From: Gemmatimonadota bacterium
Lineage (GTDB): Bacteria; Gemmatimonadota; Gemmatimonadetes; Longimicrobiales; Gaopeijiaceae
Direction of reading: 5' to 3'
Length of the DNA: 64,000 bases
Assembly: GCA_022560615.1 (NCBI GenBank)
Contig: JADFSR010000001.1
Coordinates: 1 to 64,000 of the forward strand
Positions 42,527 to 50,575 of the stretch are shown here, one piece after another. Under the pieces are notes generated by a model, which saw only the letters and a program-made list of their open reading frames with translations, ran no database searches and was not told the DNA's origin. How positions within the stretch are numbered: position 1 is the first letter of the stretch; every line of letters begins with the position of its first letter. The position numbers and the translations under genes were made by a program.

Positions 42527-43939
42527 TCAGGCCTTCGCCTCCCCGAGATCGACCTTGATGCCCCGCCACTTCTCGCGCCGGAAGACGAGGACGCTCAACA
42601 GGGCTCGGGTAAAGTGTCCGAGCACGATCGCGAGCCAGATGTCGACGGGATCGAGTGTCGAAAAGGTCTGGATGGTGAAGCACATGCCGAGTGGGAGAAT
42701 AAGCTGGGATACCATCGAGATATACATCGGACTCTTGGTATCGCCGGTGCCTTGCAGCCCGCCGGTGTACGCCAGCGCGACCGTGATGAACAGGCCCGAT
42801 ACGGCAAGATACCGGAGCAACTCGACACCCAGCCCCAGCACGACCGGATCGTCCATGCCGAATATGCCGAGCAGCACGCTCGGGATGATCACGAATGAAG
42901 CACCGATCCCCGCCGCGAGCAGGAGACCGAAGACGGCGGCTGTGCGAACCCCCTCGCTAACCCGGTCGGGCTTGCCGGCCCCGAGGTTCTGGCCCGCGAC
43001 CGCCGCCGTCGCGCCCATGATGCCGACCGATGTCCACGTGATGAACGAAAAGAGCTGGGTGTAGCTGACCACATACGCGGCCTGGGCCTGTGCGCTCATC
43101 GAGAGCGACCCGATGAAGGCCAGCAGGAACACTCCCCCGATGTTCATCGCGATGCCCTGGATACCCGTGGGCAGGCCGAACTTGAAGAGCTGCCGGATGA
43201 TCTTCCAATCGGGCATCAAGTTCATTCCTCTATGGAACGACACGACCCAGGTGCCACTGAAGAGCCGCAGCATCGCATACCCGCTCACGAGCGCCCCCGC
43301 GATGACCGTGCCCATCGCGGCACCTCTGGTGCCGAAGGCTGGGATCGGGCCCAGGCCTCGGATGAAGATCACGTTGAGCGTGATGTTCAGAATCGTGAGC
43401 GCGATGCCGAGTCGGAGCGGCGTCTTGGCGTCACCCGCCGAACGAAGGGCGCCACCGAGCATGAAGAAGAGCAGCATGCCGAACGAAAAAACGAACATGA
43501 TGCGCAGGTACGGCAGCGCTTCCGTTTGCACCTCCGGGGCCGCGTTGACCAGGTCGAGCAGCAACGGGGACGCGAGATATCCGATGGGAGCCATGATCAC
43601 CACGACGAGCATGACCGCGGTGAGGAACGCCTGGTAAACCGTGCGGTTCACCTTGTCGGGTTCGTCTGCACCCGTGAATCGCGCGACGAGCACACCCATG
43701 CCCGTGAAGAGCGAGCTGATGAAGACGATGACGACCAGAAAGATCTGCCAGGACACTCCGATCGCCGCGTTGCCGGTGTAGCCGACGTAGTTGCCGACCA
43801 TCACGTGATCGACGATTCCTTGCATGCCGCCGATGATGTTCTGGAGCATCGTGGGCCACGCGAGCTTCCACACGGCTCCCCTGATCGGCCCCTCCACGAT
43901 CGAGCGGTCGAACGCCTTCCCCGTCTTGGGTGCGCTCAC
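42527..43939 (-). CDS. MATE-family multidrug/Na+ efflux transporter
   Basis: 470 residues, twelve helices in two six-helix halves. Signatures: AWPTMLQNIIGGMQGIVDHV in helix 1, SSLFTGMGVLVARFTGADEP, AGDAKTPLRLGIALTILNITLNVI (as AGDAKTPLRL then LNVI), and VAGQNLGAGKPDRV in the second half. Exports cationic drugs or metabolites using a Na+ or H+ gradient. GTG 43939 is the likely start. No regulator is adjacent. Confidence 0.92.
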   Translation of the reverse strand: MSAPKTGKAFDRSIVEGPIRGAVWKLAWPTMLQNIIGGMQGIVDHVMVGNYVGYTGNAAIGVSWQIFLVVIVFISSLFTGMGVLVARFTGADEPDKVNRTVYQAFLTAVMLVVVIMAPIGYLASPLLLDLVNAAPEVQTEALPYLRIMFVFSFGMLLFFMLGGALRSAGDAKTPLRLGIALTILNITLNVIFIRGLGPIPAFGTRGAAMGTVIAGALVSGYAMLRLFSGTWVVSFHRGMNLMPDWKIIRQLFKFGLPTGIQGIAMNIGGVFLLAFIGSLSMSAQAQAAYVVSYTQLFSFITWTSVGIMGATAAVAGQNLGAGKPDRVSEGVRTAAVFGLLLAAGIGASFVIIPSVLLGIFGMDDPVVLGLGVELLRYLAVSGLFITVALAYTGGLQGTGDTKSPMYISMVSQLILPLGMCFTIQTFSTLDPVDIWLAIVLGHFTRALLSVLVFRREKWRGIKVDLGEAKA

Positions 43940-43963
43940 AGGTGCGGGAAGGTCAGCTTGGGC

Positions 43964-45343
43964 CTACCAAACCAGGTGGAATCTGTTCTGGCGACGGAAC
44001 ACCCAATGGCGCTCGCCTTGCTCGTCCAGGTACGCCTCTTCTTCCTGCCGGCACGAGGCCGGCTTGCCGCCCCACTCAGGGATCGGCGTCGTCGCTTGCA
44101 ACTCGATCGAGTGCCAGGTCGAGGGCAGCAGCACCGCGTCCCCGCGGACGGGTACACCTTCCTGCCCGTCCCAACGTCCGATGAGCGGGCCGGCTCCATG
44201 ACCGTGGTCCCCAATCGGGTGCGTGTACACGGTCCCGTCGATCCCTTCTGAGCGCATCTGACCGAGCGTGTTCGCGAGGATTTGGTTTCCTGTCAGTCCC
44301 GGCTCCATGTGCCAGAGCAGGATATCCTGGAGTCGGTTGGAGTTCGCCAGGCACTGCTCCAGGCCGGCGGGAACGCTGGTCTCTCCGTCTTTCAGCACGT
44401 AGCCGAGGTGCTGCGTGTCCGTGTGGAGGTTGAGACCCACCACGCCGTAGTCTGTCCAGAGCAGGTCCCCCTTCTGGATGACCACCGGTCCGCCCCGCGC
44501 GATCTCTCCCCGTCGTTGCACGTCGACGGAGGTCTGGAACCAGGTGGTGTATCCCAGGTCCCTGAGCTTCTGGCGCATCCACCAGACGACGTCCTCCGTG
44601 GTCGTCACGCCGGGCGTGATCACGGAGTTTGAGAACGCCTCGCTGATTATGGCGTGTACGGTCTCTTCGATCTTGCGGTAGCGCGGCATCATCTCGGGAA
44701 GTCGCAGCCCGATGTAGTTCATCGCGAGGCGGGGCTCGCGCTTGACCCGCTTGGTGTATTCGTCGCCCAGGGCCTCGAGCAGCTCTTCCGCCTCACCCGC
44801 GTGCAGCCCGTCAGAGAAGGCCCACACCGGGTCGATGTTGAGCACGATGTTCTCGGGGTCGCGATCCTCCACCAGTTCCCGCAGCAGATTCCACTGCTCG
44901 CTTCCTACCAGCTCAGCCGTGGGCTGGGTGGGCGCGGGGCGCGTCGAGCGGAACGCTTCGAACACTCCCCCTTGGCTCGTACCACCGAGCGCCAGCCGTT
45001 CCAGCGAACCATCGTCACGCCGCGTGATGACGTAGATGGAACGACGGCGGGCGGCGAACGTCGTCGGCGAGGTGATGGACCAGAACACCGGATCCTCGGC
45101 GTACTCGCGCATCGACAGGATCCACATGCGCACGTCGTATTCGGCCATGAGCGCCGGCAGAATCCGCTCCATTCGCATCTCGAGCCACGCCTGCTGCTCC
45201 TTCGCCTGCTCGCGCAACGTGGGCAGCGGGTGGATGCGGGCTGGTGCGTGCTCGGGGACGTTCGCAGGAGCCTGCGCCGAGGCTACCTGGGCCACGACGG
45301 TCAGCGTCAGGCAGCACCCGATCAGAACCAGCTTCGACTTCAT
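43964..45343 (-). CDS. Secreted M24-family metallopeptidase (Xaa-Pro peptidase-like)
   Basis: 459 residues. Signal peptide KLVLIGCCLTLTVVAQVASA. The pita-bread domain (about 215-440) has GDLLWTDYGVVGLNLHTDTQ (first metal Asp in TDYG and Asp in HTDTQ), IGDHGHGAGPLIG (His), and a downstream Glu in HSIELQAT and late EWGG. The N-terminal creatinase-like domain lies before. It probably hydrolyses Xaa-Pro bonds in the periplasm. ATG 45343 has a long G-run ribosome-binding site (GGGGGGGGAG). Confidence 0.88.
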   Translation of the reverse strand: MKSKLVLIGCCLTLTVVAQVASAQAPANVPEHAPARIHPLPTLREQAKEQQAWLEMRMERILPALMAEYDVRMWILSMREYAEDPVFWSITSPTTFAARRRSIYVITRRDDGSLERLALGGTSQGGVFEAFRSTRPAPTQPTAELVGSEQWNLLRELVEDRDPENIVLNIDPVWAFSDGLHAGEAEELLEALGDEYTKRVKREPRLAMNYIGLRLPEMMPRYRKIEETVHAIISEAFSNSVITPGVTTTEDVVWWMRQKLRDLGYTTWFQTSVDVQRRGEIARGGPVVIQKGDLLWTDYGVVGLNLHTDTQHLGYVLKDGETSVPAGLEQCLANSNRLQDILLWHMEPGLTGNQILANTLGQMRSEGIDGTVYTHPIGDHGHGAGPLIGRWDGQEGVPVRGDAVLLPSTWHSIELQATTPIPEWGGKPASCRQEEEAYLDEQGERHWVFRRQNRFHLVW

Positions 45344-45512
45344 GTGCTCCCCCCCCTGGGCCGCTTTTGATCGATGAAGCCCACCAAGCTACCGGCGCGC
45401 CGCACCGTCCGCCATCGGACCATCAGCCCCACTTGCCCCCCGTACCCGACCGCGATAGCCGGGCTAAATGGACTCTTCTCTGCTTGCGCGAATCAGGCGG
45501 CGGGGAGGCCGC

Positions 45513-46754
45513 TCACCCCGCCAGCAAGATCCAGGCGCTCACGGTGACCCAAATCCCGCCGATCACGCTGAGCAGCATCCATTCGAGAACGTTCGTCTGC
45601 TGCTTGCCCCGTTCGCCGTGGAACCACGCGACAACCGTCGCTCCCGCGACTCCGCAAGCCACGAACGGCAGCGTCAACAGGTAGAAGATCCGATCCAACA
45701 ATCCCTGATCGGCAGTGAGCTCGTTCACTAGAGACATCAGGCCGAGCCCGATGCCCCCTGTCACAATCACCACCTGGGGCACCCGCCGCCTGATCAGCTG
45801 CCGCATATCCGCCGCCGCCTCCACACTCCCACTCGTGGCGATGGCAGACTGCACGGCAGGTCCCGAATCGACCGACAGCGCCCGGGCCACGTCCGCCGCG
45901 CTCGGCCGGTGTTTCGGCTCACGGTTCAGGCAGCGACGAAGTAGATCCGCGAGGTCCGCATCGACCTCGGGACGCATTTGCTGCAGATCCTTTGGATCCT
46001 GGTTGAGGTGCGCCGTGATCCACTGCGTATTCGTGCGTGCGTCGTAGGGCCCCTCGCCCGTGAGGAGCTCGTAACCGAGCACACCGAACGCATAGATGTC
46101 GGCCAATTCGGTGAGATCCTGGTCAAGTAGCTGTTCGGGACTGAGGTACTTCGGATCGCCGATCATCTGACCCGTCTTGGTCAGGCGGGTGGCCTCCTCG
46201 CCACTGGTCACGAGCAGCGCGGCAATTCCGAAGTCGGCGAGCAGCGCCTTTTGGCCATCCTCGTCCCAGAGCACGTTGGCCGGACGGACGTCGCGGTGAA
46301 CGATGCCCGCCGCGTGGGCAGCCGCTAGGGCAGACGCGATGTCATGGAGGACCTCTTTCGCGACCGCCGGAGAGAGGCGGCCTTCGGCCTTGAGCCGCTC
46401 CTCCATGGTGCGGCCCTTGACGAAGCGCATCACCAAGTACGGCGTTTCGTCGGGCAGCCGACCGAAGCGGTAGACCTGGACCACGCTCGGATGACCCAGC
46501 GATGCAGCGGCCTTGGCTTCGCGCTCGAAGCGCTTGAGCGCCGTCTGGTCCTTCGCGTGAACCGGCGAGAGGACTTTGATCGCGACGAGCCGCCCTAGCC
46601 CTTTTTCTTTCGCCAAGTACACCGTGGCCATCGAGCCCTTGCCGAGACTCTGCTTGATATCGAACTCGTCACCGAGCGCCGCTTGCAAGGCGTCTGCCGA
46701 ACGCACCTCGGGATCATCCGGGGCGGCCGCGGGGAGGGGTTCTTGGTCGCTCAT
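45513..46754 (-). CDS. Hanks-type Ser/Thr protein kinase, membrane-anchored, HRDVRP variant
   Basis: 413 residues from ATG 46754. Kinase domain (about 30-290): LGKGSMATVYLAKE, VAIKVL, DFGIAALLV, LSPEQLLDQ, YAFGVLGYELLTGEGPYD. The catalytic loop is HRDVRPANVLW, with Arg in place of the usual Lys two after the Asp, and the Gly-rich loop lacks its third Gly; activity may be altered but both variants occur in live kinases. The C-terminus has about three helices (VVIVTGGIGLGLMSLV onward). It diverges from the propeller lipoprotein across a possible YtrA-type operator. Confidence 0.9.
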   Translation of the reverse strand: MSDQEPLPAAAPDDPEVRSADALQAALGDEFDIKQSLGKGSMATVYLAKEKGLGRLVAIKVLSPVHAKDQTALKRFEREAKAAASLGHPSVVQVYRFGRLPDETPYLVMRFVKGRTMEERLKAEGRLSPAVAKEVLHDIASALAAAHAAGIVHRDVRPANVLWDEDGQKALLADFGIAALLVTSGEEATRLTKTGQMIGDPKYLSPEQLLDQDLTELADIYAFGVLGYELLTGEGPYDARTNTQWITAHLNQDPKDLQQMRPEVDADLADLLRRCLNREPKHRPSAADVARALSVDSGPAVQSAIATSGSVEAAADMRQLIRRRVPQVVIVTGGIGLGLMSLVNELTADQGLLDRIFYLLTLPFVACGVAGATVVAWFHGERGKQQTNVLEWMLLSVIGGIWVTVSAWILLAG

Positions 46755-47069
46755 GACGACGGCACGATAGACTGGCAAGCCGCGCACGACAACCGTTCTC
46801 GATCCGTCTCGTTCATGCTCGACCCAGGAAACCCTTGCGGTCCCCGGCGCACTGTCTTAGTGTATTAGTGGACTGGTACACTAGTACACCTACACACCTC
46901 CCGCGCCGAAACTCCAACGTGATCCGCATCGAAAAGTGCCCGCAGGGCGTCGAATCATGTGTCGTCAATGGAGCGCGCACTTTTTTGGAGGTTCGTGATG
47001 GGTGAGGGTCGTCGTCGCGCCGCTCGGTCGAGTGGCATCGTGGGTCGAAAGAGAAAAGAGGGACTCTCA
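46755..47069. other. Divergent promoter region between kinase and propeller lipoprotein genes
   Basis: 315 bp. Contains the TAGTGTA/TACACTA inverted repeat with further TACAC copies (46858-46900). GGAGG at 46987-46991 precedes ATG 46998, in frame with the lipoprotein, but the intervening 24 codons are unlike the rest in codon use and rich in Arg; they are treated here as leader. Confidence 0.5.
46858..46883. promoter_or_regulatory. YtrA/GntR-type operator candidate
   Basis: TAGTGTA-N12-TACACTA, followed by more TACAC units (TAGTACACCTACACAC, to about 46898). It closely resembles the AGTGTA-N13-TACACT operator described for the Bacillus subtilis GntR-type repressor YtrA, with a spacer one base shorter. 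A YtrA-like GntR gene is encoded two genes downstream (48251). Confidence 0.6.
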
Positions 47070-48242
47070 ATGATGCGATACGCCGTGCTCTCCGTCTGGC
47101 TCTTCGGCGTCGCTTGCACTCCGTCTGAACCCGCCACCGAAGCGACGGCGCCCGCAGAGCTCCCGCTGCTCACCCTGTCCGGGCCGACGCTCGAGATCGG
47201 ACTGATCGATGGAGACGAAGAGTACCTGTTCGGTTCCGTCGAGAGCGTCCTACGGCTAGAGGACGGAAGGGTGGCAGTCTCGGACGGCGGAGCGTCCAGA
47301 GTGTCCTTCTACGATTCGGACGGTGTGTTCGTCGGTTCCTTCGGACGGGTCGGACAGGGACCGGGCGAGTTCCGGAACCTGTCCCGCATCTACGCGCACG
47401 GTACGGACTCGCTACGCGTGCTCGATCGGTCGACGAGACGCGTCTCTACCTTCGATGTGCACGGCGAATACGGCGGGCAGATGGACGGCTACGACCTCTC
47501 GCAAGACTCGACCTTTTCTCTCGACGCTTGGCTGTATGGCCGGTTCTGGGTCGACGGTGCGCTCGCGGCAAGCGCGCGAGCTCGTGTGAAAGCAGCCCTG
47601 GACCGACTCCCGCAGCCTCGCCTCTCGCCAGGTTACCGAATCGTGCGCATGGCGAGGGACGGCACGCTCTTCATCCGCGAGCCTGACACGGACCCGGACG
47701 GGACCAGCGAGTGGACCGCAATCAACGCAGCCGGTGATGCCGTGGCGGTCGTGCACGTGCCCGACCGGTTCGAGCCGATGGACATCAACGCCGGAGAAAT
47801 GCTCGGGCGCTGGACGGGCGAGTCCGGCGTCCACCTCGTGCGGGCCTACCAGCTCCAGGAAACGGACGAGACTCGACCCGTACCCGCATGGCTGACCGGT
47901 GCCGAGTCGATTGTAACGCTGGAGGTCCCTCCCGATCCCGATGAGCTGCTGTCGCTCATGAAGTCGACCATCAAGCAGATGGCGACGCGCCAGGAGATCC
48001 ACTACTCGAAGAACATGAGCTACACGACGCGACTCGACGCCCTCGAGTTCGAGCAACCGGAAGGCATCGAAGTCAACTTCGTGATCGCCAACACACGGGG
48101 CTGGGCGGCGGTCTTCACGCACCCTGGGATGGACCGCGTCTGCGGACTCGGCTACGGCTCCGAGGTGCCGCCCGGTTGGGTGCCCGGCATGGTCATCTGC
48201 GCGCCGGAGGCGCGCACCGTCGCAACCGCCGGGGGGGGTTGA
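47070..48242 (+). CDS. Lipoprotein with beta-propeller and C-terminal pilin-like domain
   Basis: 390 residues from ATG 47070 (GAGGGA seven bases upstream). Lipoprotein signal MMRYAVLSVWLFGVAC. Residues 20-270 look like a 6-bladed NHL-type propeller: VESVLRLEDGRVAVSDGGAS, FVGSFGRVGQGPGEFRNLS, then GYRIVRMARDGTLFIREPD and GVHLVRAYQL. Residues 290-380 match the globular part of type IV pilins: LMKSTIKQMATRQEIHYSKN, MSYTTRLDALEF, then GWAAVFTHPGMDRVCGLGYG and a final VICAPE giving the C-terminal disulfide pair. The N-terminal pilin helix and prepilin site are absent. Ends next to the GntR gene (TTGAG overlap), so they are cotranscribed. Confidence 0.7.
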   Translation: MMRYAVLSVWLFGVACTPSEPATEATAPAELPLLTLSGPTLEIGLIDGDEEYLFGSVESVLRLEDGRVAVSDGGASRVSFYDSDGVFVGSFGRVGQGPGEFRNLSRIYAHGTDSLRVLDRSTRRVSTFDVHGEYGGQMDGYDLSQDSTFSLDAWLYGRFWVDGALAASARARVKAALDRLPQPRLSPGYRIVRMARDGTLFIREPDTDPDGTSEWTAINAAGDAVAVVHVPDRFEPMDINAGEMLGRWTGESGVHLVRAYQLQETDETRPVPAWLTGAESIVTLEVPPDPDELLSLMKSTIKQMATRQEIHYSKNMSYTTRLDALEFEQPEGIEVNFVIANTRGWAAVFTHPGMDRVCGLGYGSEVPPGWVPGMVICAPEARTVATAGGG

Positions 48243-48250
48243 GCACACCC

Positions 48251-48688
48251 ATGCTGTTCGACGACATCGACCCGCGTAGCCCGACACCGCTCTACGCGCA
48301 GATCGCCGCGCGCGTTCGCATCGCGGTCGCGGCGGGTGACCTGGGTCCCGGCGACTCATTGCCCTCCGTCCGCGTGCTCGCGAGGAGCCTGCGTGTGAAC
48401 CCTGCGACGGTGTCCCAGGCGTACCGCGACCTGGCCGCCGACGGCTTCGTCGAGAAGCGACACGGCCAGGGCACGTTCATTCAAGAAGTGCCCTCGTTCC
48501 TGCGGGACGAGGAGCGGGCCGCGACGGCCCAACGGTTGGTGCGAAAGCTCCTCCAGGACGGGGCGCGGTTGGGGATCCATGCGGAGGAGCTTTCGCGCGC
48601 CTTCTACTCAGAAGCAAAGCACCTGCGCCCTGCGGGCTCCGGCGACATGAGGCAGAAACTGGACTATGGCTGCGGGCTAAGTACCTGA
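48251..48688 (+). CDS. YtrA-type GntR transcription regulator, tail replaced by repeat/IS sequence
   Basis: 145 residues. FDDIDPRSPTPLYAQIAARV opens the winged helix domain; GDSLPSVRVLARSLRVNPATVSQAYRDL is the helix-turn-helix (parts SVRVLARSL and NPATVSQAYRDL), and GFVEKRHGQGTFI the wing. A short helical effector part (RLVRKLLQDGARLGIHAEEL) is typical of the YtrA subfamily of about 125 residues. From about residue 121 the frame enters a copy of the interspersed repeat (48613-48661) and then the IS110 left end, so the last 25 residues are foreign. It probably still binds DNA. Confidence 0.85.
   Translation: MLFDDIDPRSPTPLYAQIAARVRIAVAAGDLGPGDSLPSVRVLARSLRVNPATVSQAYRDLAADGFVEKRHGQGTFIQEVPSFLRDEERAATAQRLVRKLLQDGARLGIHAEELSRAFYSEAKHLRPAGSGDMRQKLDYGCGLST
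48613..48661 (+). repeat. Interspersed repeat, partial copy 1
   Basis: About 49 bp that match the second part of the 62-bp unit found twice at 50325-50500: CACCTGCGCCCTGCGGGCTC, then a CCGG-CACATGAGG stretch and the end AGAAACTGG. The first 14 bases of the unit (CAGTTTCTTGGGAG) are missing. It is fused to the GntR gene on one side and to the IS110 left end on the other. Confidence 0.8.
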
Positions 48689-48886
48689 TACCCTGAGCGG
48701 AGCATGGGAGGACTGAGGCCGGTCCGCCACTGGTGGCATGTCCCCGTTCAGGTAGCATGGTCCATGGGGTGTCGCGAATACATCATTGGTGACACGCAAG
48801 TCGTGATCCCGTTTGGGAGAGTGTAGACGAGACGCACTCCTGTCCTTCGATGCTCCTTTCGTTGTCCCAGAGCCAAGGAGCGACCC
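48662..48886 (+). ncRNA. Candidate IS110 bridge RNA region (left end)
   Basis: IS110-group elements express a structured bridge RNA from the noncoding DNA before the transposase; its loops pair with donor and target DNA. This 225-bp stretch is in the right place and of the right length. Short stems can be drawn (GTGTC/GACAC at about 48768-48793, AGTG/CACT near 48820-48838). I could not match a loop to the flanking target by eye. AAGGAG at its end serves the transposase. Confidence 0.5.
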
Positions 48887-50335
48887 ATGAAGCGCAGGCC
48901 CACCGCCTCGAAGAAGAGAAGTCGTCGGAACCGACGGAAGCGGGAGGCGAAGTTCCTCGAGCGGGTCCACCTGAACGCGGCGGGCATCGACATTGGCTCA
49001 GCCAGCCACTGGGTCGCGGTCCCCGAGGATCGCGACGATCAACCGGTGCGCGAGTTCAGGAGCTTCACGCCGGACCTCCACGAACTCGCTGACTGGCTCG
49101 ACGTGTGCGGCATCGAGACCGTCGCCATGGAGTCGACGGGCGTGTACTGGATCCCGCTCTTCGAGATCCTCCAGGATCGTGGCTTCGAAGTCCTGCTCGT
49201 CAACGCACGTCACGTCAAAGGCGTACCGGGTCGCAAGACCGATATTGTCGACTGCCAGTGGCTCCAGCAGCTCCACACGTTCGGGCTCCTGCGCGGCAGC
49301 TTCCGACCCGATCCCGAGATCACGGCCATCCGCACGCTCGTGCGTCACCGCGGCACGCTCGTCGAGGAATGCGCGGCCCACATCCAGCGCATGCAGAAGT
49401 CGATGACCTTGATGAACCTCCAGCTCCACAACGTCATCACGGACGTCACCGGCGTCACCGGCATGGCCATCCTGCGCGACATCGTCGCCGGCCAGACCGA
49501 CCCCACCGTGCTCGCTCGCCATCGCGACTACCGCTGCAAGGCCCCTGAGAAGGACTTCGTCGCGTCCCTCACCGGTCACTACCGACCCGAACTCGTCTTC
49601 GCGCTGCGCCAGTCCATCGAACTCTACGACGTCTACCAGGTCAAGCTCCGCGCCTGTGACGAGCAGATCGAAGCACTCATCCGCGCGCTCCAGGCCCAGT
49701 GCCCGACCCCCGACCGCGAACTCGCCGCTCGACCGAGCACCAAGAAACGCAGCAAGAACGAACCCCAATTCGACATCCGATCACCGCTCTTCGTGCTCGC
49801 CGGCGGCGTCGACATCACCGAGGTGCCCGGCATCGGGCCCTACGGTGCGCTACAGATTATCTCCGAGATCGGGTTCGACATGAGCCGTTGGCCCTCCCCG
49901 GGCCATTTCGCCTCCTGGCTCACCCTCGCCCCCCACAACAAGATCTCCGGTGGCAAGCTCCTCGGGTCTGCCACCCAACCCTCCGCCAACCGGGCCGCCA
50001 AGACCCTCCGCATCGCCGCCATGAGCATCGCCCGGAGTGACCACGCCCTCGCTGCCTTCTACCGGCGCCTCGCCGGACGCATCGGCAAAGCCAAGGCCAT
50101 CACCGCCACCGCCCGTAAGCTCGCCGTGATCATCTACTGCATGCTCCGCGACCACACGCCCTACCGCGATCAGCCCGCTGCGCTCTACGACGAGCGCCAC
50201 CGCAAGCGCGCCCTCATCGGCCTCCGCAAACGTGCCCAGTCCCTCGGCTTCGACCTCGTGCAGATCGACTCCGGACTCGTTCTAGAATCACCCCCTTCCA
50301 CCCCCAAAACCGCTTCAAACCAGGCAGTTTCTTAG
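48887..50335 (+). CDS. IS110-family transposase (DEDD plus serine recombinase)
   Basis: 482 residues. N-terminal RuvC-like DEDD domain: AAGIDIGSASHWVAV (Asp), VAMESTGVYWIPLFE (Glu), RKTDIVDCQWLQQLHTFGLL (two Asp). The C-terminal Transposase_20 domain has TEVPGIGPYGALQIISEIG, then ASWLTLAPHNKISGGK and SATQPSANRAAKTLRIAA with the Ser nucleophile region, and FYRRLAGRIGKAKAITATAR. Intact, hence possibly active. ATG 48887 has AAGGAG seven bases upstream. The last four codons and TAG stop come from the first bases of the following 62-bp repeat. Confidence 0.95.
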   Translation: MKRRPTASKKRSRRNRRKREAKFLERVHLNAAGIDIGSASHWVAVPEDRDDQPVREFRSFTPDLHELADWLDVCGIETVAMESTGVYWIPLFEILQDRGFEVLLVNARHVKGVPGRKTDIVDCQWLQQLHTFGLLRGSFRPDPEITAIRTLVRHRGTLVEECAAHIQRMQKSMTLMNLQLHNVITDVTGVTGMAILRDIVAGQTDPTVLARHRDYRCKAPEKDFVASLTGHYRPELVFALRQSIELYDVYQVKLRACDEQIEALIRALQAQCPTPDRELAARPSTKKRSKNEPQFDIRSPLFVLAGGVDITEVPGIGPYGALQIISEIGFDMSRWPSPGHFASWLTLAPHNKISGGKLLGSATQPSANRAAKTLRIAAMSIARSDHALAAFYRRLAGRIGKAKAITATARKLAVIIYCMLRDHTPYRDQPAALYDERHRKRALIGLRKRAQSLGFDLVQIDSGLVLESPPSTPKTASNQAVS

Positions 50336-50560
50336 GAGCACCGCACCTGCGCCCTGCGGGCTCCGGCCACATGGGGTCAGAAACTGGGCACGTATCTACG
50401 GCGCTGTTAGGGGCCCGAAGGAACCCCGAACAAAAGGACAGTTTCTTGGGAGCAACCCACCTGCGCCCCGCGGGCTCCGGCCACATGAGGTCAAAAACTG
50501 CGCAGCGAGCCCCTTCCGAGGCATCTGAGGTACGCCAATGGCGGAGCAGTTTCTTGGGAG
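50325..50560 (+). repeat. Two full and one partial 62-bp interspersed repeats
   Basis: Units at 50325-50386 and 50439-50500, both CAGTTTCTT(A/G)GGAGCA, a GC-rich middle with CACCTGCGCC and GCGGGCTCCGGCCACATG, and an end (A/G)AAACTG that is the inverted repeat of the start. A third start (CAGTTTCTTGGGAG, 50547-50560) runs into the ABC gene. The stretches between units (50387-50438, 50501-50546) are unrelated to one another. Resembles a REP-type or short mobile palindromic repeat. Confidence 0.85.
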
Positions 50561-50575
50561 TTGGAGCCGAGATCA

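Larger units (their letters stand above)
48662..50335 (+). mobile_element. IS110-family insertion sequence (boundaries approximate)
   Basis: About 1.67 kb: a 225-bp noncoding left end, one transposase gene and almost no noncoding right end, which is the IS110-group layout. There are no terminal inverted repeats, as usual for this family. Both sides touch copies of the same 62-bp repeat, with GG next to each proposed edge (48660-48661 and 50323-50324), which may be the core dinucleotide. The element separates a GntR gene from the ABC genes it normally accompanies. Confidence 0.8.

Noticed and set aside
46959-47069. N-terminal extension of the propeller lipoprotein from ATG 46998 with a GGAGG site
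   Set aside because: Would put a 24-residue Arg-rich stretch before the lipoprotein signal and uses codons unlike the rest; kept only as an alternative start.
50325-50500. Integron attC sites
   Set aside because: Imperfect palindromic units with variable sequence between suggested cassettes, but no GTTRRRY core sites and no ORFs in the spacers.
50325-50560. Possible CRISPR array
   Set aside because: Only two full units, each 62 bp with inverted ends, plus fragments; no cas genes; spacing and length do not fit CRISPR.
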